Positions 6,601 through 12,535 of a DNA stretch of 12,535 nt are shown piece after piece (position 1 is the stretch's first letter; each line of letters opens with the position of its first letter). The stretch comes from Candidatus Fermentibacterota bacterium. Lineage in GTDB: Bacteria > JAFGKV01. The DNA is taken from positions 1 through 12,535 of the forward strand of contig JAUXFG010000114.1 of the NCBI GenBank assembly GCA_030620115.1, given 5' to 3'. Under the pieces are notes generated by a model. The model was not told the origin of the DNA. It did not search any database and worked only from the letters and a program-made list of their open reading frames with translations. A program made the translations under genes and the position numbers.

Positions 6601-8074
6601 CGTCATCAGACAATGGAATCGGCGGAGGATAGCGTGATGAAGCTGGTTCCCATGGATCTGGCGATGGCCGGGTTTGGAAGATCTCAGGAGCAGTCACCAA
6701 GACTGATTTCCCGGAAAAAAGCGCGCTGTCCAGGGCTGCCACGGCGGTTGGACTTGCCTCGCCTATAACAAAGAGATCAGCCTCGTGATCTTCAACTGGT
6801 TCCAAACCCATGCGGATCATCTTGCCCCACGGGAGCCGCCCGCATCCCCAGATTTTCGCCAGCGGGGGATCCGAAGTTCCCCTTGTTTGGGAGAGCCGTT
6901 GCACCATGGTCTCCAGAAGGGCCCTGGCCTCAGGTTGGAGGAAGAGCCCTGGTGACGCACACGCAAGAACCTCTCCGGCGCCAAAGGAACACCGCGTCAG
7001 GAGCGGTGAGCCCCGGGGATCATTGGCCTTGATGAGTACTCCATGGCCGGACGCCAATGGGGAAAGGTTCCATCGCGATGTCTCTTGCGTTCCAGGGCGG
7101 GCAAATCTCGGATGCATGGGGAGGTCGATGCCTGCGTTGAGTTCCACTGGAGGTGAAGCCTCGAGACCCAGACCGGCAGTGCTCGAGTCAGTGGGCACGG
7201 GACGCACCATTCCCACCGAAGAGTAGGGGAAGCCAAGGAATGTGGGGAGGATCTCCTCGATGGGGAGCTCGATCCAGTGTTTTACGTCGTCATGGAAGAG
7301 CACCAGGAGCCCGCCCCCCCTGCGCACATATTCTGCCAGGGAGAAGGCCGCCTGCCGAGAGAGCAGCAGCCGGGAGGAGAGCATGATCATATCATACTGG
7401 GAGAGGAGGTCAGTGGCCTCTGGGAGAGCAACCGAAAGATCAGTTTCACCCACGAGCCCCGCGCGTCCGGGATCGCCCGCATGAGGAGGATTGGTGACCC
7501 GAACCTGCAGATCATTCCTGCCGGGGAGAAGGTGCTCCAGCGCTACCTGCACGTCGCCCCAGTTGCCCCCGCCCCGGCCAAGATAGATGCCATTCACATA
7601 GACGGCCAGCGAGTCCTCCATCTTTCTAAACACCATGGCCGGCGGGAGCGGCGAGCCGGCCTGCCAATCGAAGCTTCGTCGGTACCACGCCACTCCTTCA
7701 TATCGTTGCCCGAGGTAATGCCAGCTTCGCCCCACTTCTATCGATTGCCACCCCGCCGTCTCGTTGGAAAAGGCCCAGCCCTTGATCTCCCCATCCGCAG
7801 CGGGGTCTTTTCGCCACTCCCACGTATTTGTCCACGAGGGCTGACCGGAGAGCGTGGCGGCATGTATGCCCAGGGAGGTGAAGACGGAATCAATGGCCTC
7901 GGCAGGATTGCCCGGGGGCTCGAGAAGGAGAAGGGAGTGGCCTGAGAGGTCGGATCGGGGGGCCGTGGTGACGCGGAGAGACTGGTTATCCTGATCCGAT
8001 GCACCACCGCACACGAGCAGGACGCTCACCAATAGGAGTGCCCGGGACACAATACGCATGGCCCGTCCGATCAC
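3617..8074 (-). CDS. Giant secreted multidomain glycosidase-like protein
   Basis: The 1485-residue protein begins with a signal peptide (MRIVSRALLLVSVLLVCGGAS, to about residue 26). Residues about 85-215 form a GH2-like sugar-binding jelly roll: GVAWYRRSFDW, then LAVYVNGIYLGRGGGNWGD and the LLPGRNDLQVRVTN strand. Residues 222-400 contain a class I amidotransferase-like fold (YDMIMLSS, LAEYVRRGGGLLVLF, SFGAGEVL). Residues about 410-900 are mostly beta-type with no family recognised. Residues about 915-1250 (FPHMNAVEFAREN, WGPFYHSWPGQPW, IVSASLVDGFNGVVWP, GVSIDS, GHFHMEMLGGDG, FAEDWWILEQLYAL) look like a TIM-barrel glycosidase domain. A second amidotransferase-like segment follows at 1270-1355, as in GH42-type architectures, then a C-terminal beta region. 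No catalytic acid pair can be assigned, so activity is inference. The GTG at 8074 overlaps the sulfatase stop by four bases; ATG at 8059 is an equally possible start. It is the middle gene of a three-gene operon. Confidence 0.8.
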   Translation of the reverse strand: MIGRAMRIVSRALLLVSVLLVCGGASDQDNQSLRVTTAPRSDLSGHSLLLLEPPGNPAEAIDSVFTSLGIHAATLSGQPSWTNTWEWRKDPAADGEIKGWAFSNETAGWQSIEVGRSWHYLGQRYEGVAWYRRSFDWQAGSPLPPAMVFRKMEDSLAVYVNGIYLGRGGGNWGDVQVALEHLLPGRNDLQVRVTNPPHAGDPGRAGLVGETDLSVALPEATDLLSQYDMIMLSSRLLLSRQAAFSLAEYVRRGGGLLVLFHDDVKHWIELPIEEILPTFLGFPYSSVGMVRPVPTDSSTAGLGLEASPPVELNAGIDLPMHPRFARPGTQETSRWNLSPLASGHGVLIKANDPRGSPLLTRCSFGAGEVLACASPGLFLQPEARALLETMVQRLSQTRGTSDPPLAKIWGCGRLPWGKMIRMGLEPVEDHEADLFVIGEASPTAVAALDSALFSGKSVLVTAPEIFQTRPSPDPWEPASSRYPPPIPLSDDETWQRRLEHAGPWVHTVPLPPDLRESQICIDGERFGAVRALWADDRYGKPCADGSWTVIPAAGAGKVRVGIWGMAGASIPLVHFGDKAILVTSTGFRLAQPFHRPSAREALETVLWSWEDGSPAVAMKRVGRSKVASVADMLEWHNPRALDWSDVQASKQRFLCEDSSQLIAWMAREISVDERFLPGDFVPGEEGVSIRIHPDPAGASSLLVRARFRDWQRSLISTIEMPIITSPKKTFPLLIPWPDPQEMMVYRAAEHEFLWLELAVLSSSGSRCLAWAEKRIERPGPTLHVWHTPVQLRTPPREPATWPRFRDHTFPSGWSPASQYPLFLPGEKATLYVERWAPGEDKHPELRLQELRTGTPRSLTPKSARKAPWPWGIDTWEFVPHDSFGVYRAEATLNGAFASRSFIVQGKNDGFRNVIWDKHKGVQVLGTLFPHMNAVEFARENLAADPVKGLAWGPFYHSWPGQPWCNFHPNPFTFLPNGIHYREWLAPAIRDLSRHVWTGERMIVSASLVDGFNGVVWPAAAVHPQHLDLFVPWMEQEFGMDFAGVSIDSLARLAQGALDPYWRFFVATEIALPAHEIFKKELQAPSPASQVTDQFDLPQLPTLLKIPEIERFASRWQAVFDISSMDAWNVRAGRDFRAATYLVCLGKALAPAAKVGHFHMEMLGGDGPERISKAERIRRQNADAFWMMVAGPEGSWIPVFDYPNGGGVSWLGGWETWLPLCSRGIRGGHVAFAEDWWILEQLYALAEAVRPQRPRGFALAAVGPRFPEPGEDQVIIGDQARLFSMLRETGLPISALARLDLLNKHTLLDGLIVPVPGRLHEREQQALSECLRQGVTIGLVGCGLSDLTLSQYTGIPVRQLSSGTVPVLRRGNVRGPFWDEGSPEEYAQLSEFAAELQKRCRFRVTAPKGVAWYAFERGTDLVLIVEDTEGASRPISLELFSPLHPTRAIELFEAKTLRIEQMAKGFRLHIPACPTGARIILIEGAS

Positions 8075-9747
8075 GACGAAGACTCAGGTTCCAGGTTAAA
8101 TGTGATCCATCCGGTTGCAAGCTTAGGGCGCCCGGCAGGCAATACCCGGAACTGCCACGGATTGTAGCGCACGAGAGTACCCCAGAACGCCGGGCTGAAG
8201 GGGCCGAAACTCACGCCCTCTGGCGTGGAAACAATGGTTCCCTCCACATGATACGGCCCAGTCCCCACATTGTACTCGATCTCATATTGCCCGCGACCCG
8301 GGGTGTTGAGTCTCACGCCAAGGCGGCCGCCAGTGCCGGCAAAGCTCAAGCTTTCTCCAGATGTCGGGCTCAGCACCACCGGTTTTTCAGGATGCCAGGG
8401 AAGCGTATCAGTCCGGGTCCAAAGCGGCTGGGTGTACAGTGAGAGACAATCTACCAACCATTGACTCAAGAGCGCCTCCATGCTATCGGCCACGGCATTG
8501 TTTGCTTCGCTGACGTCGGTCATTTCCATAGGATCGGTCTTGATGTGGTAGAGCCAACGCTGGGCGCCGCTCTTCTCGGTATCGCGCTTGATGAGCTTCC
8601 ACGTGGGAGTGCGGATGGCTCTCAAGTGGATGCCTTGCATCTCGCGGGTTGCCTGATACCCCCCCAACACGGAGGAGATGAACACCGTGCGTTGATCTAT
8701 CGCATCCCCTTTCAGTGCCGCCGCCAGAGATCTGCCCTGCACGTCCTCGGGGATGGAGATGTCAAGAAGATCGAACAATGTGGGCATGATATCCACGATC
8801 TGGACCTGTTCCTCCACCTTGCCTCCCGGCAGAATTACTCCGGGCCACGAGGCCACGAGGGGAATCCGCAACGTCTCGTCAAAAAGGCTGCTGGTCATTG
8901 CGGTGCTGGCGTGCCCCACGGCCCCATGGTCGAGCAGCTCTTCGCCATGGTCAGCCGAGATGATGATCAGGGTATTCGCATCCACTCCAAGCGCGCGGAG
9001 CTTCCCTAACAGGGGTCGCAAGAAGGTGATGTCGAATTGTGCGAGCTCCCCATCGTACAGCCCGCATATCCACCCGGTATCTGACTCTGCATATTGAATA
9101 GATCCTGGAGGCAATAGCAAGGAGCTCCGCACTTTTTCATAGCGCTGGTACGCATCCGGCTCGGAGGGGGGCGCGCCATCAGGCATGAAGAGCGTATCGA
9201 ATGGCGGAGATGGGTCATAGGGCTGGTGGAGATCCCGATAATGGTAGTAGAGGAGGAAAGGCTGTTCTTTTCCACCGAACTCATCGAGCCATCGGAACAG
9301 GATATCATGACCCGCAGTCAAGAAATCCTGCTTCTGGGGAAAGTCCTGAAAACCGAGATTCTGATAGTTCGGTGCGCCGATGAGATAGCAGATATCAGGC
9401 GCCGTGTATCCCGCGTTCACCAACTCCCCCGCCATGGTGGGGACCCCGGGAGTCAAGTTCTTCTCCCTGGTGGTGATCCCGTGCGCAGGTTCATGCCGGC
9501 CTGTGAGCAGCGAAAGGAGTCCGGGAGATGTCCATGCGGCCGAGCTGAAGGCATTGGTAAAGATGGTTCCCGAAGCGGCGAGGCTATCCAATGTAGGTGA
9601 AACAGGCTTCTCATACCCGTAGCAGCCTAGGTGATCCGGGCGCAGGGCGTCAATAGTGATCACAATGATGTTCGGTTGTCTCGTCGCCATGGTGCTTGAT
9701 GCGAATAACATACTCACGAGAACAGTGACAAGAAGGGTGGTTTTCAA
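8071..9747 (-). CDS. Secreted sulfatase-fold hydrolase with Thr at the nucleophile position
   Basis: The product is 558 residues. Residues 1-21 form a signal peptide cleaved after TMA. The alkaline phosphatase/sulfatase fold follows: NIIVITIDALRPDHLGCYGY (metal ligand Asp33), then WTSPGLLSLLTGR (72-84). In classical sulfatases that segment reads C/S-x-P-S-R; here the nucleophile position is Thr73, and the Ser and Arg are Gly76 and Leu77. HYRDLHQPY (169-177, likely catalytic His174) and SADHGEELLDHG (metal ligands Asp266, His267) are intact, as is the PTWKLIK stretch near 381. Residues 455-558 form a C-terminal beta-sandwich-like extension. The start is TTG at 9747, because GGAGG lies 6 bases upstream and the hydrophobic signal follows directly; an in-frame start at 10044 would overlap the divergent gene. 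First gene of the operon. A sulfatase, phosphodiesterase or phosphotransferase role is possible; the Thr favours non-formylglycine chemistry. Confidence 0.87.
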   Translation of the reverse strand: MKTTLLVTVLVSMLFASSTMATRQPNIIVITIDALRPDHLGCYGYEKPVSPTLDSLAASGTIFTNAFSSAAWTSPGLLSLLTGRHEPAHGITTREKNLTPGVPTMAGELVNAGYTAPDICYLIGAPNYQNLGFQDFPQKQDFLTAGHDILFRWLDEFGGKEQPFLLYYHYRDLHQPYDPSPPFDTLFMPDGAPPSEPDAYQRYEKVRSSLLLPPGSIQYAESDTGWICGLYDGELAQFDITFLRPLLGKLRALGVDANTLIIISADHGEELLDHGAVGHASTAMTSSLFDETLRIPLVASWPGVILPGGKVEEQVQIVDIMPTLFDLLDISIPEDVQGRSLAAALKGDAIDQRTVFISSVLGGYQATREMQGIHLRAIRTPTWKLIKRDTEKSGAQRWLYHIKTDPMEMTDVSEANNAVADSMEALLSQWLVDCLSLYTQPLWTRTDTLPWHPEKPVVLSPTSGESLSFAGTGGRLGVRLNTPGRGQYEIEYNVGTGPYHVEGTIVSTPEGVSFGPFSPAFWGTLVRYNPWQFRVLPAGRPKLATGWITFNLEPESSS

Positions 9748-9753
9748 GATCTT

Positions 9754-9758
9754 CCTCC
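9754..9758 (-). promoter_or_regulatory. Shine-Dalgarno GGAGG that fixes the TTG start of the sulfatase-like gene
   Basis: On the minus strand GGAGG is followed by AAGATC and then TTG at 9747-9745, which opens directly into a signal peptide. Confidence 0.7.
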
Positions 9759-9831
9759 GCTGATTGATCAGATGGAAACCTCGGAAGCTGGGCCGGGGTT
9801 TGCCAGCAGTGAAATGTATAAGAATCAGAAT

Positions 9832-9850
9832 GTTCGGGTCTTGCCCGAAC
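9832..9850. promoter_or_regulatory. Inverted repeat in the divergent promoter region
   Basis: GTTCGGG (9832-9838) and CCCGAAC (9844-9850) are perfect arms around a 5-base loop. The site lies midway in the 127-bp spacer between the minus-strand hydrolase operon and the plus-strand metallopeptidase, so it could be an operator acting on either side or a leader hairpin. No convincing -10/-35 pair was recognised. There is no T-run, so a terminator is unlikely. Confidence 0.4.
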
Positions 9851-9863
9851 TCTTGAACACCAT

Positions 9864-9869
9864 AGGAGG
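9864..9869 (+). promoter_or_regulatory. Shine-Dalgarno AGGAGG for the zinc metallopeptidase
   Basis: AGGAGG is followed by five bases and then ATG at 9875. It is one of the strongest ribosome-binding sites in the window and decides the start. Confidence 0.7.
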
Positions 9870-9874
9870 AGATT

Positions 9875-10555
9875 ATGTTCTTCTGGGATCCGACTTTTTT
9901 TATTCTGATTCCCGCCATGATTCTCGCAATGTACGCGCAGAACAAGGTGAAGACCACATTCGCTGCAATGTCGCGGGTTCCCACCAGGCGTCGGCTCACC
10001 GGAGCCGAAGTAGCCTCGCGAATACTAAAGATGAATGGACTCACTGAGGTGGTCGTTGAGCCGCAGCCCGGCCGGCTTACCGATCATTATGACCCCAGAA
10101 CCAAGCGTGTCCGTCTCTCGGAGCCGGTCTATAGCGGCCGGTCGGTAGCAGCGTTGGGGGTTGCAGCCCACGAAGTTGGGCATGCATTACAGGACAAGGG
10201 CGGCTATCTCCCCTTGAAGTTCCGTCATGGGCTTCTTGGTCCCGCACAACTAGGCAGCACGCTTGCATGGCCGTTGGCGATTTTCGGGCTCATACTTGGC
10301 AGCCCAAAACTGCTCGATATCGGCATCCTGCTTTTCTCCGGGGTGGTTCTATTCCATGTCGTTACGCTCCCGGTGGAATTGAATGCCTCCAGCAGAGCCC
10401 TGGCCCATCTATCCAAGTCTGGGATCCTCGCCGGCGATGAGATCCCTGGTGCACGCAAGGTGCTCAATGCCGCCGCTCTGACCTATCTCGCCGCCGCTGC
10501 GGTCGCCATGGCAAATCTGTTACGACTGCTCATTCTCCGGGGATCACGTGATTGA
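9875..10555 (+). CDS. YugP-type membrane zinc metallopeptidase
   Basis: The 226-residue protein matches the neutral zinc metallopeptidase family typified by Bacillus YugP, including its usual length of about 225-230. Residues 4-20 form an N-terminal membrane helix. LTGAEVASRILKMNGL and DHYDPRTKRVRLSEPVYSGRSVAALGVAAHEVGHALQ follow. The zinc site is HEVGH (His99, Glu100, His103), with Glu168 in LPVELNASSRAL as the likely third ligand. Hydrophobic segments at about 126-141, 147-165 and 200-221 anchor it in the membrane, and the tail ends with basic residues. The family is conserved but its substrates are poorly known; a membrane-protein quality role is often assumed. It is transcribed away from the hydrolase operon, so a functional link with that operon is not implied. 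Confidence 0.92.
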   Translation: MFFWDPTFFILIPAMILAMYAQNKVKTTFAAMSRVPTRRRLTGAEVASRILKMNGLTEVVVEPQPGRLTDHYDPRTKRVRLSEPVYSGRSVAALGVAAHEVGHALQDKGGYLPLKFRHGLLGPAQLGSTLAWPLAIFGLILGSPKLLDIGILLFSGVVLFHVVTLPVELNASSRALAHLSKSGILAGDEIPGARKVLNAAALTYLAAAAVAMANLLRLLILRGSRD

Positions 10556-10836
10556 CCCCGCACTTCTCACTAACTTTCGTCTCCAGTCCCGCGGCGGACG
10601 CGGGATCGGTGAGAAGCTCGGGCTAGTCGCCAAAGGCGTCGTTCGGTTCTGACAGAGCCGGCGTGCAGGGCGCCAGCCAGTGGGATTCGTCTTGTCATTC
10701 GTTACTTGGGCCAACAGATTCAATGCGTGATCGCAGTAGCGATTGCCAGTATTCACATCTTTGACTCCATTGCAACCCGCAATTCGATGCGTGGAACACC
10801 GCCAATTGGCAAGAAAGAGCATGAATCGAGATTCAC
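10556..10836. other. Spacer before the helicase gene with one stem-loop
   Basis: No gene is supported in these 281 bases. A 7-bp stem (TCCCGCG at 10587-10593, CGCGGGA at 10599-10605, loop GCGGA) lies 32 bases after the metallopeptidase stop. It may slow or end transcription but has no T-run. A TTGACT at 10761-10766 could be a -35 box for the helicase, but no good -10 follows at standard spacing. A 10-bp palindrome GCCAATTGGC sits at 10801-10810. Confidence 0.5.
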
Positions 10837-12300
10837 GTGACTCAGTCCAACAATCGCAACATTGATGAACCACACAATCCATTTCCGGATGTTACGCTAG
10901 AACAGCTGCCTCAGCGCTTGCGTGACGCCGCTGCTCACGCGGGCTGGAAAACCCTCATGCCCGTTCAGGCCCGGGCCATCCCGTGCTTGCTCGATGCCCG
11001 GGACATGATGATCCAGGCCCGCACCGGTAGCGGCAAAACCGGCGCGTTTATTTTGCCCATGCTGGAGCGGCTCGACCCGGCCAACAACTACTGTCAGGCG
11101 CTTATTCTGGTCCCCACACGCGAGCTGGCCCGGCAAGTATCGCGGGAGGCCGAAATGCTATGCAACGCCGCAGGCTTCCGCACTGTTGCGGTATACGGTG
11201 GCGTTGGCTATGGGGCACAATTGGATGCGTTCCGAGAAGGCGCGCATATCGTCGTCGGCACGCCGGGACGCGTGCTCGATCATCTGCTCAACGGCACGTT
11301 CTCACTTCGTCATCTTGAGATGCTGATTTTCGACGAAGCTGATCGCATGTTATCAATGGGCTTCTACCCTGACATGAGACAGGTGCAGCGCTACCTACCC
11401 GCCCGCACCATCAATAGCTGTATGTTTTCTGCTACTTTCCCGGCCACCGTCATGCACACCGCACGAGAGTTTATTCACGAACCGGAATTCCTTACCCTCA
11501 GCGGCGATCATGTCCACGTCACCGACACGGAGCATGTTTTCTACATTGTCCCCGGCATGGACAAGGATCGCAGTCTCGTTCGCATCATCGAAATCGAAAA
11601 CCCGGCATCGGTCATCATCTTCTGCAACACGAAAGTCGAAGTGCACTACGTTTCGGTGGTACTGCAACGATTCGGATATGACGCGGATGAGTTGAGCGCC
11701 AATCTCTCGCAAAATGATCGCGAACGGGTTTTGGAGCGTGTTCGCAAAGGGACCCTTCGGTTTCTTGTGGCGACCGACGTTGCCGCGCGAGGACTGGATA
11801 TCCCCGAACTCTCCCACGTGATTCTGTACGAAATGCCTGAAGACATCGAGGGCTACATCCACCGCGCCGGGCGTACGGGCCGCGCAGGCGTGGCTGGAGT
11901 TGCGATTTCATTGGTGAGTGGAATAGAGAAGTTTGCTCTCGACCGCATAGCCAAACACTACGGTATTGACCTGCAAGAGCGACCATTGCCCACCAAAGCT
12001 GATGTTGAGGCGATTGTTGCGGAACGGGTAACGATCATGCTGGAAGCTCGGTTGCGCGAGCGTGCCAAATTGAAAACTGAGCGCAGTCAACGATTTGTGC
12101 CGCTCGCCCGCAGATTAGCCCAAAATGATGACGAGGCTGCTATCATCACGATGCTATTAGACGACTATTACCAGCAGATGCTCCATGCACCCTTACCTCA
12201 GCCTTCGAAGGCATCCGCTGAACAGGACAAATCGGGTCCAGATCGCACTCACCGCCGTCGGAAATCCCGAAGACCACGGAGAAGCCGGGATCGGACTTAG
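10837..12300 (+). CDS. DEAD-box ATP-dependent RNA helicase
   Basis: All the superfamily 2 DEAD-box motifs are present in the 487-residue product. They are the Q motif region (Phe16 to Gln44, PVQARAIP), motif I ARTGSGKT (61-68), Ia PTRELA (93-98), GG (121-122), Ib TPGR (142-145), II DEAD (166-169), III SAT (198-200), IV IIFCNTK (260-266), V ATDVAARGLDI (312-322) and VI HRAGRTGR (342-349). The two RecA-like domains end near residue 375. A helical extension (about 385-450) and an Arg/Lys-rich tail from about 466 to the end follow and may bind RNA. Such enzymes unwind short RNA duplexes in ribosome assembly, RNA decay or cold response. The start is GTG at 10837 with only a weak upstream purine stretch; no in-frame ATG exists until residue 41, within the Q motif. 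The last base of the stop codon is the first base of a repeat element, so the extreme C-terminus could have been altered by insertion. Confidence 0.94.
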   Translation: MTQSNNRNIDEPHNPFPDVTLEQLPQRLRDAAAHAGWKTLMPVQARAIPCLLDARDMMIQARTGSGKTGAFILPMLERLDPANNYCQALILVPTRELARQVSREAEMLCNAAGFRTVAVYGGVGYGAQLDAFREGAHIVVGTPGRVLDHLLNGTFSLRHLEMLIFDEADRMLSMGFYPDMRQVQRYLPARTINSCMFSATFPATVMHTAREFIHEPEFLTLSGDHVHVTDTEHVFYIVPGMDKDRSLVRIIEIENPASVIIFCNTKVEVHYVSVVLQRFGYDADELSANLSQNDRERVLERVRKGTLRFLVATDVAARGLDIPELSHVILYEMPEDIEGYIHRAGRTGRAGVAGVAISLVSGIEKFALDRIAKHYGIDLQERPLPTKADVEAIVAERVTIMLEARLRERAKLKTERSQRFVPLARRLAQNDDEAAIITMLLDDYYQQMLHAPLPQPSKASAEQDKSGPDRTHRRRKSRRPRRSRDRT

Positions 12301-12517
12301 GGTTCGCGCAGAAATAACTTCACATTTTGACATCCCATCTTCACCACATCTATTGGCCTCGTCTCCGTCGCGAAATCCTCGATCCGCCGCCTGGCGGACG
12401 GGGCCTCCCGTCTACGCCAAGGCTCCGCCGTGGCAAGCCGGTTTCGCTCCCTCGGTGAGACCAATTCTGCGGCAAATCTGTGCGCCAAGAATGCGAACCT
12501 ATTCTTGCGCGAACCCC
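12300..12517. mobile_element. MITE-like repeat element with imperfect terminal inverted repeats
   Basis: The left end (12300-12328, starting GGGTTCGCGCAGAAATAAC) is an imperfect inverted copy of the right end (12516-12488 on the minus strand, starting GGGTTCGCGCAAGAATAGG). The right end also matches the repeat at 1319-1351 at 30 of 33 positions. The interior holds a hairpin TCCGCC/GGCGGA at 12383-12398, related to the palindrome at 819-834, and no supportable gene. The element is about 218 bp, lacks a transposase, and would need one supplied in trans. Its ends abut the helicase stop and the next ribosome-binding site. Target-site duplication was not clear. Confidence 0.5.
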
Positions 12518-12525
12518 AAGGAGGA
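12518..12525 (+). promoter_or_regulatory. Shine-Dalgarno AAGGAGGA for the gene beyond the right edge
   Basis: AAGGAGGA is followed by TCA and then ATG at 12529. This is strong evidence for a translation start at the window edge. Confidence 0.55.
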
Positions 12526-12528
12526 TCA

Positions 12529-12535
12529 ATGCGGA
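12529..12535 (+). CDS. First codons of a downstream gene (cut by window edge)
   Basis: Only ATG CGG and one further base are visible, so no function can be given. The start is supported by the preceding AAGGAGGA. The gene reads in the same direction as the helicase and may once have been directly downstream of it, before the repeat element entered the gap. Confidence 0.45.

Noticed and set aside
8009-8074. Lipoprotein signal in the large secreted protein (Cys22)
   Set aside because: The residues before Cys22 are LLV, with Val where Gly, Ala or Ser is expected, so ordinary signal peptidase I cleavage is more likely.
9800-9825. Promoter with TTGCCA and TATAAG upstream of the metallopeptidase
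   Set aside because: The two boxes are only 11 bases apart, too close for a standard sigma-70 promoter.
9748-10044. Extending the sulfatase-like gene to 10044 (657 aa)
   Set aside because: The extension runs through the divergent metallopeptidase gene and would bury the signal peptide. The TTG at 9747 with GGAGG at 6 bases explains the protein fully.
10587-10605. Intrinsic terminator after the metallopeptidase
   Set aside because: The stem-loop is sound but no T-run follows, so only a weak or factor-dependent role could be argued.
10544-10882. 112-aa minus-strand frame in the spacer before the helicase
   Set aside because: It overlaps both the metallopeptidase end and the helicase start and has no recognisable features.
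12297-12488. 63-aa minus-strand frame after the helicase
   Set aside because: It lies inside the MITE-like element and is made of its repeat sequence; no ribosome-binding site.

Overview
The window is GC-rich bacterial DNA with a mosaic of short dispersed repeats between genes. It suggests an uncultivated, polysaccharide-degrading bacterium, possibly in or near the Planctomycetes/Verrucomicrobia/Lentisphaerae group. This rests on a secreted sulfatase-fold enzyme next to a very large secreted glycosidase-like protein, an ECF sigma factor, and palindrome-rich spacers. The phylum is an inference from gene style only.

Left part (1-1445). The minus strand carries the N-terminal 153 codons of an ECF-type sigma factor that runs off the left edge. 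Its start is a GTG at 459 behind a GGAG ribosome-binding site. Upstream of it, to about 1445, lies almost 1 kb with no convincing gene. This stretch holds GATTCCGAT-type hexamer repeats in inverted orientation, a 16-bp palindrome, a cluster of three G/C hairpins, a perfect 34-bp palindrome and one copy of a 33-bp dispersed repeat.

Toxin-antitoxin-like module (1446-2493, plus strand). A 77-aa unknown protein is followed after one base by a 270-aa AbiEii/AbiGii-type nucleotidyltransferase. The pair sits between two exact copies of a 16-bp repeat (1323-1338 and 2527-2542).

Polysaccharide operon (9747 down to 2550, minus strand). Three genes are coupled by 4-base overlaps: a secreted sulfatase-fold hydrolase with Thr at the usual formylglycine position, a 1485-aa secreted multidomain protein (GH2-like jelly roll, amidotransferase-like domains, a candidate TIM-barrel region, C-terminal beta region), and a 356-aa secreted protein of unknown function. 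All three have export signals, so the products probably act together outside the cytoplasm on a complex, perhaps sulfated or phosphorylated, glycan.

Right part (9748-12535, plus strand). A divergent spacer with a 7-bp-stem inverted repeat leads to a YugP-type membrane zinc metallopeptidase. After a 281-bp spacer comes a DEAD-box RNA helicase. A MITE-like element of about 218 bp with imperfect terminal inverted repeats fills the gap between the helicase stop codon and the ribosome-binding site of a further gene, which starts at 12529 and is cut by the window edge. No tRNA, rRNA, CRISPR array or transposase gene was seen.
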